A stretch of 64,000 nucleotides of DNA from assembly GCF_002811875.1 (NCBI RefSeq), contig NZ_NPDZ01000001.1:186001-250000 (forward strand). Reading direction: 5' to 3'. Position numbers and translations under genes: made by a program. The notes beneath the pieces are model-generated. The model was given only the letters and a program-made list of their open reading frames with translations, searched no databases and was not told the DNA's origin. This DNA comes from Leptospira perolatii. Lineage in GTDB: Bacteria; Spirochaetota; Leptospiria; Leptospirales; Leptospiraceae. Below, piece by piece: positions 1 through 11,611 of the stretch (position 1 is the stretch's first letter; each line of letters starts with the position of its first letter).

Positions 1-1002
1 CAGCTCGAAGGAATTCCTAAGCTTTTTGTTACGGGCAAATCGCATGATATCGAATATGTTTTTTACGATATAATTCATATTCGATTCCAGATTTTCTGCT
101 GAGCCGTTAATGACACCTGCTGGCGTATTGATTTCGTGGGCTATTCCCGCCACCATCGTACCAAGCGAAGCCATCTTTTCTGCCATAATTAGTTGAGACT
201 GTGCATTTTCCAATTCACGAGTTCGGTTCTTTACCTTCTCTTCCAAAGTTTCCGTTAGCTCTATGAGCCTTTCGTAAAATATGGAGTTGGAAAGAGACAT
301 CACCGCGACACGCCGAATTTCATTCAGTCTTTCCAATTCACTGTAGTTATATCTTTCTCTGTTTTTCTTTTCAGAAAGAACCAGCATGCCGAGTAAGCTT
401 TTGTTTAAAATTAGTGGAGCTAGTAATTCGGCATTCGTTTTTGCCGCAAAGGAAAGCGCATGTACTCGAATTGGATTGTATCTCGGGTCGTCGATAAATT
501 CGTCCACGTTGAAGATCCGGTCATGTTCGGCAACCCAAAGTAGGAAGGGATCAAAAATGTAAAACTGATCTTCTCCCGGTTCCGCTGGATGAGGTGAGAA
601 AGTTCCTTGGTCTTCCCTCCAAAGATATATCTTCGCTTTTCTAATATTTGTAATCGCAGGAAGGAAATTTATGATTTTCTCACATACTGTTTGAGTAATG
701 TTCGTAGCGATTAGATCACTCTTGAATTTATCTAGCAGCGAGAGGTATTTTACATATTCCTGCTCTCTGGGAGAAATCCTCGAAAGTATCTTGTTAATAT
801 CTGAATGGGAACCACCGGTTCTTGAAAAAAAGATCCAAAGAAAGATTGCAGCCGCGGTCGAAAAAGGTAGGCTCAATAATATGGCATATGTGCGATATTG
901 ACCTAGAGAGAAGTAATCCAGGGCAAAAACTACAGCGGATTGAAGTAGTGTAGCTGCCAGAATTAAGCTAAGGATGGGTCCGAATTTGCGTAGGATTTTC
1001 AT
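1..1002 (-). CDS. Sensor histidine kinase, N-terminal part (3' end beyond window)
   Basis: The minus strand is open from an ATG at 1002 to the left edge, giving 334 residues and no stop. Two hydrophobic segments (about residues 10-28 and 41-60) anchor it in the inner membrane. A GAF-like region (about 90-235) follows, then a short coiled coil and the start of a HisKA dimerisation domain. The H-box reads AHEINTP, with the likely phosphorylated His at residue 289 (codon 136-138). The ATPase domain should lie to the left. HEINTP-type H-boxes are common in kinases with GAF or 7TM sensors. Its target cannot be told from this window, and no response regulator is adjacent on this side. It is divergent from rsgA with a 27-base gap, so both promoters must be compact or overlap the coding regions. 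Confidence 0.85.
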   Translation of the reverse strand, partial: MKILRKFGPILSLILAATLLQSAVVFALDYFSLGQYRTYAILLSLPFSTAAAIFLWIFFSRTGGSHSDINKILSRISPREQEYVKYLSLLDKFKSDLIATNITQTVCEKIINFLPAITNIRKAKIYLWREDQGTFSPHPAEPGEDQFYIFDPFLLWVAEHDRIFNVDEFIDDPRYNPIRVHALSFAAKTNAELLAPLILNKSLLGMLVLSEKKNRERYNYSELERLNEIRRVAVMSLSNSIFYERLIELTETLEEKVKNRTRELENAQSQLIMAEKMASLGTMVAGIAHEINTPAGVINGSAENLESNMNYIVKNIFDIMRFARNKKLRNSFEL

Positions 1003-1029
1003 CGGCTGCCCGAAAAACTAGGCATAAGA

Positions 1030-1986
1030 ATGACAAGCGGCTCGAAACACGTAAAGGAGTTTTTTACAATTGCGCGGGTGTTTGGCGCATTCTATGAATT
1101 ACACTCTAAAGATCACGGGCGAATTCGTGCTGTGTTGAGAGGACGACTTAGAACGGTCGCCGCGGATGAAAGGCACCCTTTTGTGGTCGGAGATAAAGTG
1201 ATCGCAACCATTTCGGGAGGAGAATGGGCGATCGAAGAGAAATTAGATAGAGAAAATCAGATCCTCAGAAAGAGCAAGGAGGGAGATGCGCAGGTACTAT
1301 GCGCAAATGTGGATCAAATTGCGGTCCTTGCTTCCGTAAAGGATCCCGAAACCAAAGACGGATTTCTAGATCGCTGTTTGGCGGCAGTATTTGTCTCCGG
1401 AGTTCCCGCGCTCATCATTTTTACCAAAACCGATTTACTAGAATCTAAAGAAATCGAAAAGAGAATCCAGGTGTATCGAGACCTTGGATACGATACAATC
1501 GCGGTCTCCTGCAAAACCGAGCAGGGAATTGATACTTTGATCGAGAAGTTAGCAAAGAAGACGACCTTCTTAGTCGGAAATTCGGGCGTCGGAAAATCCA
1601 GTCTTGTAAACGTCTTATCTAGTAAGGAGCTCCAAAAAACTTCGGAAGTCAGCAGTTCTACTCGAAAAGGCAAGCATACCACCACGAACTCGAATCTTTT
1701 GACACTAAACCAAGAAATCCGATTAATTGATTCGCCAGGAATCAAAGAATGGGGTATTTTACATTTAAGAAAGGAACAGATCTTAGAAAGCTTTCCGGAA
1801 CTGCAATCGGCCAAAAGAAGCTGTTCGGAGCCCGATTGTTGCGATGCAGGTCCCGGGTGCAAGATGCTTAGTTTACTAAATCAAGAAACTGTGATGTCGC
1901 TTGAAAGAAAGAAGAGCCTCGAATCTATGCTTGCCAGTTTAGAAAACCCATTTAGAGTCACCCGGAGAGATCATTTAAAAAAATGA
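1030..1986 (+). CDS. rsgA: Ribosome small-subunit-dependent GTPase A (RsgA/YjeQ)
   Basis: This is a circularly permuted GTPase that checks late 30S subunit assembly. The G motifs appear in the permuted order: G4 TKTD (132-135), G1 GNSGVGKSS (183-191), G3 DSPG (234-237), after an OB-fold N-terminus (about 10-75). At 318 residues it has the usual family length. The C-terminal zinc knuckle (265-277) reads [13 protein letters not shown]. The family pattern is C-x4-C-x-H-x5-C; here the His is absent and an extra Cys (271) sits next to it, so the site could be four-cysteine. The stop overlaps the next start by 4 bases, implying translational coupling with the HD-like protein downstream. Confidence 0.95.
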   Translation: MTSGSKHVKEFFTIARVFGAFYELHSKDHGRIRAVLRGRLRTVAADERHPFVVGDKVIATISGGEWAIEEKLDRENQILRKSKEGDAQVLCANVDQIAVLASVKDPETKDGFLDRCLAAVFVSGVPALIIFTKTDLLESKEIEKRIQVYRDLGYDTIAVSCKTEQGIDTLIEKLAKKTTFLVGNSGVGKSSLVNVLSSKELQKTSEVSSSTRKGKHTTTNSNLLTLNQEIRLIDSPGIKEWGILHLRKEQILESFPELQSAKRSCSEPDCCDAGPGCKMLSLLNQETVMSLERKKSLESMLASLENPFRVTRRDHLKK

Positions 1987-3296
1987 AAATTACTCTTAAT
2001 TCCATTGAATTCTCTTCCATCGAAGACGTGTTATCTTTTACACGAGATTATAATGCAAGCAATATGTTACGTTTCCTGCATCCGATCGAGGATCATAGCG
2101 GAAACATCCTAGTAAAAGAAGAAGTTCAAGTAAAAGAATCTGCGCTATTCCGATTGAAGGAAATTAAAGGCCAGTACACTCCGAAATTCAAAGCAAAAAT
2201 CACAAGAGAGCTCGCGGGTCAGATTCAGACAAAATTAAGTGAAAAGGTAGTTTATCAGCTCAAGCAGACGGATAAGAAATTTCTGAAATTCATGTACGAG
2301 CAAACAACCTTTAACTATAAAGGCATTATTCGGAACGCATTAAGTAATCGAAAACATATGCTTTCCCTGTTCAAGGCTTACGAAGAGAATCCTAATTTCT
2401 TTCGGCATATTTGCGAGTTAGGATTGTTGGCACTTGGAATCGTGATGATACCGGATACGATTCGGTACAAAATGTTTCGTCGCTATGCTTTTCTTTCCGG
2501 GCTATTTATGGATATCGCTCGGATTTCTTCCGATCATTGGAGCAGACCGTTTCCAAGCGATAGCGAAAAGACAAGAATTGCCCAGGCCTGTGCCAATTTT
2601 ATGCAAAAGCTGGATCTACCAGAGATACTATGCGCGGCAGCATCTAACCATGTGCCTCTTGGGTTGCAAGATAACATGGAATTACCGTCTATGGGTTCCA
2701 AAAAGGTGGAACCGGAGGCGATCGACGAGACTTTCTTTTCGGACTTGATAGTAGGCGATGGAGAAAGTGATTCTGTCGAGACCGAAAGCGACGAATCCGG
2801 ATTTGCAGAAAAATCCGAAGAGCAAATCAGGGATTTACTAACCGAGGCTCTAAAAATTTCCAGATATATTCATACGGTAAGTTCCTTCGCAACGGATAAG
2901 GAATATGTAATGGAAGAGCTCGTATACTTTTTGGCTTACAATACAACCAGAGGATATTTCAACGAAGTACTGGCCAGTCCGCTTGTGGATCTTTTCAAAC
3001 AATTTGAAGAAAACGTAAAACGGATGCGCCGTCTTGCCGAAGTCGAAATGAAATGTCTTAAACCACCTTCTGCATGGACCTATCCAAAGCCTAAAGCAAG
3101 CCAGGTACTTTGTAAAAACAAAGTTTGGGATTGCCCGAACATCGTTCCAGGTTGGGATATACATGTAATCTCTTCCCAAGATGCCTTCGGATGGGTAGGC
3201 TCTTCGCTTCCCGCTGATCATTATCCGAAGTGTAGATTAGAAGAAGAGCTCGAAGAAATCGGCAAGACTGAGCCGAAAAAAGAGAAGAAGCCCTAG
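1983..3296 (+). CDS. Uncharacterised protein with degenerate HD/HD-GYP-like helical domain
   Basis: The start overlaps the rsgA stop (ATGA), so the two are probably co-translated. The 437-residue product has no signal peptide or membrane segment. Its layout resembles the two degenerate HD-GYP proteins at 22340 and 23980: a helical core with [13 protein letters not shown] where HD-GYP proteins have the HDIGK helix, then [14 protein letters not shown] where they have the HHE/DGxGYP segment. The paired His-Asp metal ligands are missing, so phosphodiesterase activity is unlikely. An acidic insert lies near residues 255-280. The C-terminal part (about 360-437) has several Cys and a Pro-rich stretch. 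The HD-GYP relationship is inferred from pattern, not from an alignment; a structural or scaffolding role is possible. Confidence 0.6.
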   Translation: MKITLNSIEFSSIEDVLSFTRDYNASNMLRFLHPIEDHSGNILVKEEVQVKESALFRLKEIKGQYTPKFKAKITRELAGQIQTKLSEKVVYQLKQTDKKFLKFMYEQTTFNYKGIIRNALSNRKHMLSLFKAYEENPNFFRHICELGLLALGIVMIPDTIRYKMFRRYAFLSGLFMDIARISSDHWSRPFPSDSEKTRIAQACANFMQKLDLPEILCAAASNHVPLGLQDNMELPSMGSKKVEPEAIDETFFSDLIVGDGESDSVETESDESGFAEKSEEQIRDLLTEALKISRYIHTVSSFATDKEYVMEELVYFLAYNTTRGYFNEVLASPLVDLFKQFEENVKRMRRLAEVEMKCLKPPSAWTYPKPKASQVLCKNKVWDCPNIVPGWDIHVISSQDAFGWVGSSLPADHYPKCRLEEELEEIGKTEPKKEKKP

Positions 3297-3495
3297 AATT
3301 GGGTCCAAAAACTCAGCTGACTTTTTGCCATTTATCCCAAAAATGCGTGAAATTTCTTAACTATTTTGGAAATTTTTTGCATAAAAAGTGCCGAAACCCT
3401 TGAGTAAAGTACCTTCAAAATAAAATTTGGAAAAAAATCCTTGTTCGATTGTTTTTTCTAGAGCAAGGTAAATCGTACTAAGCGGGGAAAGTGTT

Positions 3496-4419
3496 ATGTT
3501 AAAGAAAGAAATTCGTCTATTTCCTGTTTTGGTCGCTATCGCAATGTTAGTTGCTTGTAGTCCCAAAAACAGTAATGACCAAGTGAAATCAGGTATTCCG
3601 GAAGCTCCGGCAAAAATTGTTTGGGTTCTCGGCGATGTAAAAATCGTATCAGCCGATGGAGAAAAAAAAGCTGAGCTTGGCCAGCCAATCACTGCGGCAG
3701 ACACAATCATTACAGGAAAGAACGGTAGCGCTGAAGTTATTGTTGCAGATACCGGCTTAATTAAAGTTTCTAAAAATAGCGAAGTGGCAGTTTCCGCTAT
3801 GCTTACTGACGGCTCTTCCGACGTAAAAGTAAACGTAAATTACGGAAAGATCGTCACTATGATCAAGAAAGAGAACAAAAATTCGGACTTCAGAGTGGTT
3901 ACACCGACTGCACTTGCAGGTGTCCGCGGAACTTCTTTCTTAACTTCTGTGGAAAACCCTTCCGGACACAAACTTAACTGTGCGCAAGAAAGTTGTACTG
4001 TAAATTTTGCAGTGATCGAAGGATCGGTTGCAGTAAGTAAACCTGGTGAAGAAGGGGAAGTCATTCTTGGCAAAAACCGCGAATTGACCCTCCGGAAAAA
4101 TCAGAAATTAACTGATAAACTGGTTCAACCTCTCAGAGAAGAGTCTCTGAAAGAAATGAAGAACCTAATCGTGCTTAAGAAAAACGACGTTCTTGAATAT
4201 AATAGACTCGTGGACGAGTTAAAAGCATCGAGCGAAGAATTGAGAATTCTAAGCCAATCTTCCAGTATCGAAGAAGCAAGAACTCAGCTCCAAAGACGTG
4301 AAACTAGCAAAAGTGCTGACGAAGTAGCTCAGACTGCTAAGGAAGTAAATGAAACTAAATACGTTCAGCAGGATATTCAAAAAGAAAAACTGAAACTGAA
4401 CGCGAAAGAAACGTTTTAA
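3496..4419 (+). CDS. FecR-domain lipoprotein
   Basis: A 307-residue secreted lipoprotein. The signal peptide ends in the lipobox LVAC, with lipidated Cys21. A FecR domain follows (about 40-190) with its typical core [15 protein letters not shown]. The C-terminal third (about 205-305) is charged and helical, probably coiled coil. FecR domains outside iron signalling are common in spirochaete envelope proteins. There is no FecI-type sigma factor next door, so a structural or binding role in the envelope is more likely than regulation of iron uptake. It is a single-gene unit: about 200 bases precede it and two hairpins follow. It may work with the PEGA and TPR lipoproteins downstream, an inference from proximity. 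Confidence 0.85.
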   Translation: MLKKEIRLFPVLVAIAMLVACSPKNSNDQVKSGIPEAPAKIVWVLGDVKIVSADGEKKAELGQPITAADTIITGKNGSAEVIVADTGLIKVSKNSEVAVSAMLTDGSSDVKVNVNYGKIVTMIKKENKNSDFRVVTPTALAGVRGTSFLTSVENPSGHKLNCAQESCTVNFAVIEGSVAVSKPGEEGEVILGKNRELTLRKNQKLTDKLVQPLREESLKEMKNLIVLKKNDVLEYNRLVDELKASSEELRILSQSSSIEEARTQLQRRETSKSADEVAQTAKEVNETKYVQQDIQKEKLKLNAKETF

Positions 4420-4441
4420 CAAACTAGAATTTCTACTCCAA

Positions 4442-4470
4442 GAATCTTCTCTGACCTACTGAGGAGATTC
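4442..4470 (+). terminator. First hairpin after the FecR gene
   Basis: GAATCTTCTC (4442-4451) pairs with GAGGAGATTC (4461-4470), ten pairs including one G-U, with a 9-base loop. It is followed by GATTTT, a weak U tract. It is the first of two hairpins in tandem and may contribute to termination or to mRNA 3'-end stability. Confidence 0.5.
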
Positions 4471-4481
4471 GATTTTCCCCC

Positions 4482-4526
4482 AGCCTCATTCTCGATACAG
4501 TAGAATGGGGCTTTTCTTCTTTTTTG
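4482..4526 (+). terminator. Rho-independent terminator of the FecR gene
   Basis: AGCCTCATTCT (4482-4492) pairs with AGAATGGGGCT (4502-4512), eleven pairs with one G-U and a 9-base loop. A T-rich run (TTTCTTCTTTTTT) follows directly. This separates the FecR gene from the PEGA-TPR pair. Confidence 0.8.
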
Positions 4527-4594
4527 CCTATTAAATGCATCGCAATCTAAAGCCTGATTGAATTAGATTTCTGATAAAAGGTTTGCTTAAAACC

Positions 4595-6241
4595 ATGGGT
4601 GGGAAATTTTTTTACGTCATGGAAACATGGTTTTCTTACCGTAAAAGGATTCTTCTTTCGATAGCAATCGCACTATTCAATTGCTCCAGTGTGGAGAAAG
4701 TGAATGTACCTCCTAAAGTATTTCAGGAGCCGTATTACAAGCCTTTGGCGGAATCTTCCTCCGATTTCATATTCAGAGAATCCGAATCCGATTATAAAAT
4801 TCGCAAGGACGGACATTCTCTGCCGGTCCTAGCCTTTTCCCCCGTGCATTATCCAAAATCGGTAGATGGAAAACTAGCTACTTACTTTGAGCAGGAGCTT
4901 GGTCTAGTTTGGAACCTGGCAAAATTCACAAGAGTTAAGATTCAAAAATCCGCTTGGGAAAATCCTGAAATTTTGCAGGCCGAATGTAAGAAATCCGGGG
5001 TGGATGCGATTGCGAATTTAAAAGTCAGCGATGCAGAAAACGGTTGGGACTTTAAGTACGAACTTGTGGATCCAATTGATGGAACTGTTTTTGGTGAGTT
5101 TGATACATCCTTTAAGAAAGTTTCTCCAGGACAAAACGGCGGAGGAGCTTGGAGCCAAGTTTTCTTTTGGAAAACTCCAGAAAGCATTATCTCTTTAGAT
5201 CAGAAAAGCGCAATAGTTCCTATTTGGGATAAGAAATTGGAGCTAACAAAGATTAGTCAAGCGCTGGATCTTTCGATCAGTGGTTCAGTAACCATTCGCT
5301 CTTCTTCCTCTGAGACGGATGTAATTTGGAAAAATAAAAAATTAGGTCATACTCCGATTACCGATTTGCAAGTTCCGGAAGGTGTTCAAGAATTTCAACT
5401 TTCCTTAAAGGGGAAAAAACCGGTAACTAAAAAGATACAAGTAAGAAGCGGTAAGAAAATTTCTCTCTACCAAGAATGGGAAGACGACAAGACTCTTGGC
5501 TCTGCTAAAATTGTGAGTAGTCCCGAAGGTCTTGCTGTTTCACTCGATGGATTCAAACAGGGGGAAACACCTTTCTTTCGAAGCAACCTCACTCCCGGAG
5601 TCTATCAGATTGAACTCATTAAAGAAAATGTAGACAAGGCACTTGTATATTTTGAGGGGAATCTAGAAGTACAACCGGATAAGATTTCGGAAATAGCACT
5701 TCCATATTCTTCTTCGGGTTTATTGGGAGATCTAGAGTTTTGGAAAGCTTCCGGAGATGGTGGATTTTCTTCGCACAGTTCCACCGAAGTTGACTTTAGA
5801 AAAACGAAGAATTTATCACCTGGTTGGAACGGAGTTTATTCCTTACCATTGGTTGCTGATGAATTGGAGGCAACTGGCATCTTCTCATCACCAATAGAAT
5901 TTGGGTCTGGCGTAGTGGCATTCTCGTTTCATTGTCAGGGACTGACGATCGGAGTTGAAGCCAATAAGGATCATGTGAACGTATTTAAATTTCCTTCCGA
6001 TGGCAAATCAATCGGAACGTTTAAATACAAAACAGAGGACAAAGAATACGGAAGGCCGTTTTCTTTTAGGACGAATAGCAAGGATAAGAAACTGGAAGTT
6101 TATCTGGGACAAAATCGAATTTGGGAAGGTCCGATTCCGTTTCAAGGTAACTGGACCCTATCGATTTTGACTCGTGGAGATGATTTCCACGAAGCACTTC
6201 CATTAAAGGATTTGAAAATCCATTATAGAGGCTACAAATGA
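4595..6241 (+). CDS. PEGA-domain lipoprotein
   Basis: A large envelope protein. Possible starts are TTG 4583, ATG 4595 and ATG 4619. I chose 4595 because an AAAGG lies 12 bases upstream, but 4619 gives a neater signal peptide. The hydrophobic segment ends in LFNC, an atypical lipobox (Asn at -1) of the kind tolerated in spirochaetes. The N-terminal domain (about 60-210) looks like an outer-membrane accessory fold. Two PEGA-type beta repeats follow (about 225-290 and 300-360), then a jelly-roll-like C-terminal domain (about 370-545). PEGA domains are surface-layer or peptide-binding modules. Its stop overlaps the start of the TPR lipoprotein, so the two are likely translated together and may form a complex. 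Confidence 0.8.
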   Translation: MGGKFFYVMETWFSYRKRILLSIAIALFNCSSVEKVNVPPKVFQEPYYKPLAESSSDFIFRESESDYKIRKDGHSLPVLAFSPVHYPKSVDGKLATYFEQELGLVWNLAKFTRVKIQKSAWENPEILQAECKKSGVDAIANLKVSDAENGWDFKYELVDPIDGTVFGEFDTSFKKVSPGQNGGGAWSQVFFWKTPESIISLDQKSAIVPIWDKKLELTKISQALDLSISGSVTIRSSSSETDVIWKNKKLGHTPITDLQVPEGVQEFQLSLKGKKPVTKKIQVRSGKKISLYQEWEDDKTLGSAKIVSSPEGLAVSLDGFKQGETPFFRSNLTPGVYQIELIKENVDKALVYFEGNLEVQPDKISEIALPYSSSGLLGDLEFWKASGDGGFSSHSSTEVDFRKTKNLSPGWNGVYSLPLVADELEATGIFSSPIEFGSGVVAFSFHCQGLTIGVEANKDHVNVFKFPSDGKSIGTFKYKTEDKEYGRPFSFRTNSKDKKLEVYLGQNRIWEGPIPFQGNWTLSILTRGDDFHEALPLKDLKIHYRGYK

Positions 6242-9200
6242 ATCTCATTCATAAAAAAGTAATAGGTATTTCTTATCTCATCACAGTCTTCTCCGTTTTT
6301 GGATTTCTGTCTGCATGCGTCTCACGGGACTTTAGAGAATCTAAATCGCAGGATGCGATTCTAGAAAAGGATATCATTGCGCGTCAAAAACTGAAGCTGG
6401 TTTCCAGATTGATAAACGAAGGAAACTCTGCATTCCAAAAACATAAATTTGAAATCTCATTAGAAAAAGGCAATAGAGCGGTCGCTATTTATCCAACTGC
6501 TGAAGGTTATTATCTGATTGGGTCTTCGCAGTTTAAATTGGGAAAAACGGATGATGCGATAACTGCCTTAAGAAAAGGTACGGAGGCTGATCCCGAGAAC
6601 GAACAAATATTGTTAACACTGGGCGTGCTTTACGCTTCTCAAGGAAGCAACTCCGAGGCGTTAGAAGTCTATTCCAAATTGGAAAAGCTGCCCAAAATAG
6701 ACACTACTGTTTATACTTTCAAGAAAGCTGTTCTACTCAAGACCTTGGGAAAATACGAGGAAGCTTTTGATTCTCTCAAATCAATTCCCGAGGATAAGTT
6801 TAAATTTCCGGCACAACTTTATATGCAGCTGGGAGATACAGCTGTACAACTTAAAAAATATGAGGATGCCGAAAAGTATTTCGAAAAAGCGAGAGCTGCA
6901 GATCCTGAGTTATCTTCTGCAAAACACTCCGCTTCAGCAACTAGAGTGGCCTCTTTGCTGGAAAAAGGGAACAGCGCGCTTCGTGCAAAGAACTATAGAG
7001 AAGCAATTTCTAATTTTACTTCAGCTACGCAAATCGATCCGCAAAACCCTACTCCTTGGGTATTCCTTGGAAATGCAAAAATTTTAGGAGGAGATGCGGA
7101 TGGAGCCGTAAAAGCTTTCGAATCTTCCCTGAAGATAAAGGGCGATTACTGGGAAGCTTATTCTGGATTAGCCGCAGCATATAACAAAGGTGGGAACTAT
7201 CCTAAGGCGATTTCTGTATTAGAAAAATCGATTCCATTATTTCCAAAAAATAGCGCGCTGTTCAACCAGATCGGTTTGAATCAGAAAATTTTAGGAGAAA
7301 ATCAAAAGGCTATCGTATCCTTTACAAGAGCAAAAGAGCTGGATCCAAATTTCAAGGAACCGGTTCTGAATCTGGCATATCTTTTAGCTTCCGAGAATCG
7401 ATTTAAGACAGCTAGAAAGGAATTAGATTCCTTGAAAGAAGATGCGGAGGTAAAAAAAGCAAAATCGTTTTTAGAATCCGCAGAGATGATCCATGAAGGA
7501 GACGTTTTCCTTAGAAAGGGAAACACGAAAGCAGCCAAACCTTTTTATGATAAGGCGAAGGCAAAGGATCCAGATGATCCGGGAGTTTATACTGCGTTTG
7601 GTAGGATGTACCAAATTTCGGGAGAGATCAAATCATCCGAACAGAACTTCTTAAAAGCTTTAAGCATCCAAAAAGGAAATATTCCTGCGCTGCAAGGATT
7701 GATCCGTCTATATTCGGGTCAGAAAAATCATTCTAAAGTAGCCCAATATACGAAGGAATTGGAAAGTCTCACAGGTAACGACCCCACTTCCGGAATTGTA
7801 CTCGGTAGAACATATGAAGACAGAAAAGAGTACGAAAAGGCCGAGGGTTTGTACAAGGGCCTGTTAAAAAAATTCCCCAACCATGACGCTGTTTTGTTTC
7901 GCCTGGCTTCCTTATATTACAAAATCGCGCTGGACGAAAACGAGAAGGCTCGTTATGACCTAGCCTCTTCTTGGCTCCAAAAGGCGGACAAGCTTACAAA
8001 GGATCTTCCTGAAATCGCTGAAGCGAAACAGATTGTAGAGCAGAACAAAAAATTCGCCGAAGTAATCCCACTGATCCAAAAAGCGAATCGTCTATTCGAT
8101 TCTAAATCGTATGAAAGGGCGCTTCCGCTTTACCAAAGTGCTTATGAAAAGACCAAAAAGCTTACCCTTTATATTAAAATTGCTGAATGTCATTTGGCAA
8201 TGGGAAATGAGGAGAAGGGGATCTCTCTTCTAGAGAACTTCCCGGAGAGCTCCAAGAATCTTGTCGCTCAAGAAGCAATTAACGCTTTCTTGTTGAGGAA
8301 AGGGGAAATAGACAACGCCGAAAAAGGATTTAAGAGGATCTTGGACAAAAAACCAGATTCTTATTATAGTCATTACCAACTTGGAATCATCCATTTGCAG
8401 AGAAAAAAATATTCGAATGCAATCGATTCGTTTCATCGTGCATGGCTTTTGAATCCGGAGTTTACTGCTGCTAGGATTGGAAAGGGAATCGCACTCTATA
8501 ATGACGGAAACCCTAAGTTAGCTAGAGAAGAATTTGAAAGCGCTATGCATCAAGATACGGAGAACGAATTGGCTCCGTACAATATTGGGATCGTTCTGTT
8601 CAATGACAATCTTTTGGATCAGGCCGTAGTAGTTTTTGAAGATATCATCAAACGAAATCCTGAATTCCCGGATGCTTATTTCCAAATTTCTTATATACAT
8701 TTTAAACGAGGAGATCTAGAGGCTGCGGATGCCGCTATCGTTAAAGCCTTGAACCTGGAAAGGAGCGAAAAGTTTATACACGCTAGAATTCGAATTTTGG
8801 CAGAACTAAGGTTAAAGCACCCTGGAGTTCCTGAATATAAAAGACTTTCATTAGAATTAGGAAGGGAACTTGCCGAAAAGTTTCCAAATTCACCGTACTC
8901 ATCTCAAGCGGAGCGTCTGGTGCTAATGGACGATGATACGCCAGTAATTGTGCAACCTTTTCCTAATCGTGGAGAAATGATTGGAGTTCCGATCATCATC
9001 AATGATCTGTTGCTGATCAACTATGGAACTGCCATAGAAGCATTAGATAAACATAAAGCGACTAGAGTCTGGAGGATTTCTTCCTCCAAACCTCTGCGCT
9101 CTGTTGTCGCGGACAAAAGAGTGTACGCTTTTACAGACAAATCTTTAGAATCTCATGATTTGAATTCGGGTCAACTTTTTGATTCTATTCAGTTAAACGG

Positions 9201-9834
9201 CCAATTCAAGAAAGCAGCAGTCTCAGGAGATAGAATTCTTGTAGAGACTGAATCTTCCGGAAAAAGAAGTCTGACCAGTTATTCGGATACGCTCGAAGAT
9301 TCAAAAAGTATTCCTTACACTTACAAATCGTGGAGTGCGTCGAAGAAAGGTCAGGTTTTCCTAATTAGCCACTCCTCAAAAGAGCCAAAAATTCTAGTGG
9401 TAAATGCGGATTTTTCCGAAAGTCCGGATAACGCTTGGACAGGTAAGTCGAGCGAAGATCCAAAACTTCTCGGGTCTACGGAAGAAGGTGCGTTTTTCAG
9501 AAACGGGGGTGAAATTCTCTATATCTCGGCTTCCGGAAGCGTTACCAAATCTAAACCGAAGGAAGAAGAGATCAGTCTTTTTTCTGTTAGAGGCAATTCA
9601 CTTTGGTTCGCTGGGAAAGATAAGATCTTAAGTTTGGAAGCCGGATCTTCTGGCGCTTCTAGCATCGTCGTAGAAAGCAAATCCATCGAAGGATTACTAC
9701 CAGGCAAACAAGGAGATTGCATTGTCTTGTTCAAAGATAAGACGGCGATTCACTATGCCAAAGATGGTAAAGTAGTGTGGAAGTACACTCTCTCCGATGA
9801 AAACGCAGCTGTCTATTCTCTGCTATATCGCTGA
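6238..9834 (+). CDS. Large TPR-repeat lipoprotein with C-terminal propeller-like domain
   Basis: A 1198-residue secreted protein with lipobox LSAC (Cys27). From about residue 45 to 880 it is an almost unbroken array of tetratricopeptide repeats, recognisable by the A/Y/P spacing and by repeat ends such as DPQNPTPW and DPNFKEP. The last 300 residues (about 900-1198) change to beta-rich sequence resembling a PQQ or WD-type propeller. TPR arrays scaffold protein complexes. It overlaps the PEGA gene by ATGA, and its 3' end overlaps the convergent trmB by 12 bases. The two lipoproteins together look like an envelope scaffold. No enzymatic motif is visible. Confidence 0.85.
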   Translation: MNLIHKKVIGISYLITVFSVFGFLSACVSRDFRESKSQDAILEKDIIARQKLKLVSRLINEGNSAFQKHKFEISLEKGNRAVAIYPTAEGYYLIGSSQFKLGKTDDAITALRKGTEADPENEQILLTLGVLYASQGSNSEALEVYSKLEKLPKIDTTVYTFKKAVLLKTLGKYEEAFDSLKSIPEDKFKFPAQLYMQLGDTAVQLKKYEDAEKYFEKARAADPELSSAKHSASATRVASLLEKGNSALRAKNYREAISNFTSATQIDPQNPTPWVFLGNAKILGGDADGAVKAFESSLKIKGDYWEAYSGLAAAYNKGGNYPKAISVLEKSIPLFPKNSALFNQIGLNQKILGENQKAIVSFTRAKELDPNFKEPVLNLAYLLASENRFKTARKELDSLKEDAEVKKAKSFLESAEMIHEGDVFLRKGNTKAAKPFYDKAKAKDPDDPGVYTAFGRMYQISGEIKSSEQNFLKALSIQKGNIPALQGLIRLYSGQKNHSKVAQYTKELESLTGNDPTSGIVLGRTYEDRKEYEKAEGLYKGLLKKFPNHDAVLFRLASLYYKIALDENEKARYDLASSWLQKADKLTKDLPEIAEAKQIVEQNKKFAEVIPLIQKANRLFDSKSYERALPLYQSAYEKTKKLTLYIKIAECHLAMGNEEKGISLLENFPESSKNLVAQEAINAFLLRKGEIDNAEKGFKRILDKKPDSYYSHYQLGIIHLQRKKYSNAIDSFHRAWLLNPEFTAARIGKGIALYNDGNPKLAREEFESAMHQDTENELAPYNIGIVLFNDNLLDQAVVVFEDIIKRNPEFPDAYFQISYIHFKRGDLEAADAAIVKALNLERSEKFIHARIRILAELRLKHPGVPEYKRLSLELGRELAEKFPNSPYSSQAERLVLMDDDTPVIVQPFPNRGEMIGVPIIINDLLLINYGTAIEALDKHKATRVWRISSSKPLRSVVADKRVYAFTDKSLESHDLNSGQLFDSIQLNGQFKKAAVSGDRILVETESSGKRSLTSYSDTLEDSKSIPYTYKSWSASKKGQVFLISHSSKEPKILVVNADFSESPDNAWTGKSSEDPKLLGSTEEGAFFRNGGEILYISASGSVTKSKPKEEEISLFSVRGNSLWFAGKDKILSLEAGSSGASSIVVESKSIEGLLPGKQGDCIVLFKDKTAIHYAKDGKVVWKYTLSDENAAVYSLLYR

Positions 9835-10485
9835 GCTCTCTGCCTTTTTTCTCAGAAGGTAATAGATTCTAGAACCGGAAGCTTGTTTTACTCGCTCGAA
9901 ATGAGAGATCGGGAAGTTGGATCGATGCAGTTCGTATTCGCCCCCGATCGGTTCAAAGCGCTTATCATTTCTGAATAAATGGATCACTCTTCGGGCGTAC
10001 GGTCCGTAATCAGTAGCGAATCGAAATCTACCCTGTGGTGTAAGTAGATATAAGATAGACTCTAGAAATCTTGAATTTACCGTTCTATGCTTGTGATGTC
10101 TTTTTTTGGGCCATGGATCCGGGAAGTTGAGTAGAATTTCATCAAAGATCTCTTTTTCAAAAATATCTTCTAAAAACCAATTAAAATTTACCGAAAGTAT
10201 CCTTACGTTATTCAGCCCTTTCTTTTCCAAATTTCGAATAGTCTTTCTCATCCTATCGAATTTCTTTTCCATCAGGATAAAACCTGTGCTCGGGTTTTCT
10301 CTGGCTAACTCTATTGCTACTTCTCCCCAACCAGAGCCTAATTCGAGGTAATATGTCCCGAATTCAGCATCAAATAGATCCGTTTTTTTTAATTTACAGT
10401 CCTGCTTTATCCGAAGGAAATAATTGGAGTCAAAAGGTATTCCCCCAGCAATAGACCATTGTTTTTGTCGAAAATCCTCTTCCAT
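9823..10485 (-). CDS. trmB: tRNA (guanine-N7-)-methyltransferase
   Basis: TrmB makes m7G46 in tRNA using S-adenosylmethionine. The SAM-binding motif ELGSGWGE is at 48-55. The family signature [10 protein letters not shown] is at 122-131, and TDYGPYA follows in the C-terminal half. At 220 residues it has the normal length. The start ATG at 10485 is the only good one. The gene converges on the TPR lipoprotein with a 12-base overlap of coding ends and is divergent from the MBL hydrolase with 49 bases between starts. Confidence 0.93.
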   Translation of the reverse strand: MEEDFRQKQWSIAGGIPFDSNYFLRIKQDCKLKKTDLFDAEFGTYYLELGSGWGEVAIELARENPSTGFILMEKKFDRMRKTIRNLEKKGLNNVRILSVNFNWFLEDIFEKEIFDEILLNFPDPWPKKRHHKHRTVNSRFLESILYLLTPQGRFRFATDYGPYARRVIHLFRNDKRFEPIGGEYELHRSNFPISHFERVKQASGSRIYYLLRKKAESSAI

Positions 10486-10534
10486 GGCCGTTTGTTAGAA
10501 AATACCAAATCCCTTAATTGTCTAAAATAGTACA

Positions 10535-11473
10535 GTGAAAATAAAATTATACGGCGTCAGAGGATCTCTTCCAACTCCCTTGCCAGGGCTTGAATACAGA
10601 AATAAACTAGAAAAAGTTCTACTCGCAGCAAGTGAAGAGTTTAAAAAGCACAACGGGAATTTTTCTGTATCTAAGTTTATCAGCGAATTAGATCCCAATT
10701 TGAGTAGTCCAGTGGGCGGTAACACTACTTGCGTGTATGTAGAGTCAGACGCTGGCGATCGTTATGTAATCGATTGTGGTTCTGGAATGAGGTTATTGGG
10801 TAACGATTTATTGGACCAAGGAATTGCAAAAAATGGGACAGTGAATGTATTAGTCACTCATACGCACTGGGACCATATCCAAGGATGGCCGTTTTTCAAA
10901 CCGGGCTATATCCCGACGGTAAAAATTGAATTCTATTCTACGATCCAAAATCTAAAGGAAAGATTTGAAAGACAGCAACATCCGGAGAATTTCCCGATTA
11001 CTCTGGATTCAATGGCGTCTCAAAAAACCTTTCATGTTCTTGAGAGAGATAAGACTGTCCAAATTGGCAGTTTGAAGGTGACTCCATTTCTTTTAAGACA
11101 TCCAGGCAATTGCACAGGCTACAGATTTGAAGAGAACGGAAAGAGCTTCTTATTCTGCACGGATGTTGAAGTGCAGGAAGAGGATCTGGAAGAAATCAAA
11201 GAATTGCGAGCAAGATTCGGCAAGACCGATCTCCTTGTTATCGATGCACAATATAGCAGCGAAGAAGCACCCAAGAAAGTTGGTTGGGGGCATACATCTG
11301 GCAAAAATGCAGTTAGATGCGGCGAAATCTTCGAAGTAGAATTGCTCGTTCTTACTCACCATGAGCCTGATCACGCAGATGAGGAAATTTCTAAAATCTT
11401 CCAAAAAGAAAAGCAAAACGCGCGTTTGCCGAAGATTCACCTAGCAAGAGAATTAGATACGTTCCAACTATAG
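10535..11473 (+). CDS. MBL-fold metal-dependent hydrolase
   Basis: A cytoplasmic 312-residue metallo-beta-lactamase-fold enzyme. The N-terminus [10 protein letters not shown] is typical of a phosphodiesterase-like MBL subgroup. The metal motif HTHWDH gives His109, His111, Asp113 and His114; RHPGNCTGY and the late THHEPDH supply further candidate ligands. The substrate cannot be read from sequence. An insert between residues 28 and 60 separates the first strands from the GGNTTC motif. It stands alone between trmB and the PilZ gene, so context gives no pathway. Confidence 0.85.
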   Translation: MKIKLYGVRGSLPTPLPGLEYRNKLEKVLLAASEEFKKHNGNFSVSKFISELDPNLSSPVGGNTTCVYVESDAGDRYVIDCGSGMRLLGNDLLDQGIAKNGTVNVLVTHTHWDHIQGWPFFKPGYIPTVKIEFYSTIQNLKERFERQQHPENFPITLDSMASQKTFHVLERDKTVQIGSLKVTPFLLRHPGNCTGYRFEENGKSFLFCTDVEVQEEDLEEIKELRARFGKTDLLVIDAQYSSEEAPKKVGWGHTSGKNAVRCGEIFEVELLVLTHHEPDHADEEISKIFQKEKQNARLPKIHLARELDTFQL

Positions 11474-11611
11474 AATCTGTTTTTATCTAGGTTGCACTTT
11501 AAGGTTGAATTATCTTAAAAATCTTTATCGAATCGAAATTCAATATTAGGTTTTCATTTTTTTAGAAAATTCGTTTTCATTCTTTCACTGCGGGTGTAAA
11601 CTCACCGGGCT

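Noticed and set aside
1314..1862. 182-residue ORF antisense to rsgA
   Set aside because: Mirrors the reading of a clearly coding gene on the other strand and has no family features.
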